From NCBI GenBank assembly GCA_021160185.1, contig JAGHDA010000420.1:1-5633 (forward strand): a DNA stretch of 5,633 bases, read 5' to 3'. The notes under the pieces were generated by a model. The model had not been told where the DNA came from, made no database searches, and worked only from the letters and a program-made list of their open reading frames with translations. Made by a program: the position numbers and the translations under genes. The DNA is from Verrucomicrobiota bacterium. GTDB lineage: Bacteria > Verrucomicrobiota > Verrucomicrobiia > Limisphaerales > CAZBKV01. Positions 5,562 through 5,633 of the stretch are shown in pieces; the first letter of the stretch is position 1; each line of letters starts with the position of its first letter.

Positions 5562-5633
5562 GCGGGGCCGAAGCAGGGGAAGGCAAAAGCGTCTGCCCCA
5601 CATGCCGCGGCTACGGCCAGGTGGAACAAGTCC
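5479..5633. repeat. Perfect 72-bp inverted repeat at the window end (probable assembly fold-back)
   Basis: Bases 5479-5550 are the exact reverse complement of 5562-5633, with an 11-nt spacer (ctgcaagggaa, 5551-5561). I compared the arms base by base and found no mismatch. The left arm is ordinary dnaJ coding sequence (second zinc repeat and upstream); the right arm is its mirror image and ends on the last base of the window. A natural palindrome this long inside a conserved gene is unlikely. Fold-back chimeras from library amplification or an assembler turning back at a contig end produce exactly this pattern. Confidence 0.96.

Noticed and set aside
5562..5629. Apparent DnaJ N-terminus starting MFHLAVAAACGAD
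   Set aside because: It is encoded by the right arm of the inverted repeat, the exact complement of downstream dnaJ, and has no J-domain.

Overview
The window reads as the end of a metagenomic contig from a high-GC bacterium. Every gene I can support lies on the minus strand, so biological order runs from the right edge to the left. The best guess at host is Verrucomicrobiota, perhaps a Pedosphaera/Limisphaera-like lineage. That rests on recalled resemblance of the left-hand membrane/secreted gene pair to genes of that group, on the secreted sulfatase, and on the scarcity of Shine-Dalgarno sequences. It is an inference, not a database result.

Right part (about 2582-5561) is compact and clearly coding. 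The 3' two thirds of dnaJ (chaperone) is followed 7 nt later by a complete rsmE (16S rRNA m3U1498 methyltransferase). After an 86-nt gap comes a complete secreted type I sulfatase. dnaJ-rsmE is a classic housekeeping pair; the sulfatase is a separate extracytoplasmic enzyme. The last 155 bases (5479-5633) are a perfect 72-bp inverted repeat around an 11-nt spacer that ends exactly on the last base. Reading right to left, the dnaJ sequence folds back onto its own complement, which is best explained as a chimeric or fold-back assembly end rather than biology.

Middle part (about 1655-2581) is poor in genes. It holds a truncated IS481-type transposase N-terminus with a good RBS, a 40-nt REP-like hairpin exactly where the transposase homology stops, a degenerate 10-bp tandem repeat, and a promoter-like TTGACA followed by a 16-bp perfect palindrome.

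Left part (1-1654) contains two probable genes of a little-known type. The first is a small protein with a signal peptide (about 182 aa, non-ATG start likely). Overlapping its 3' end is a long reading frame that runs open from the ATG at 1148 off the left edge (at least 382 codons, no stop). Its first ~150 residues form a four-helix MauE/DoxX-like membrane domain with a Cys-Ser-Cys-Leu-Gly motif. The rest looks like a second protein with its own signal-like segment, joined in frame. This is the most unusual biology in the window. No rRNA, tRNA or CRISPR was seen.
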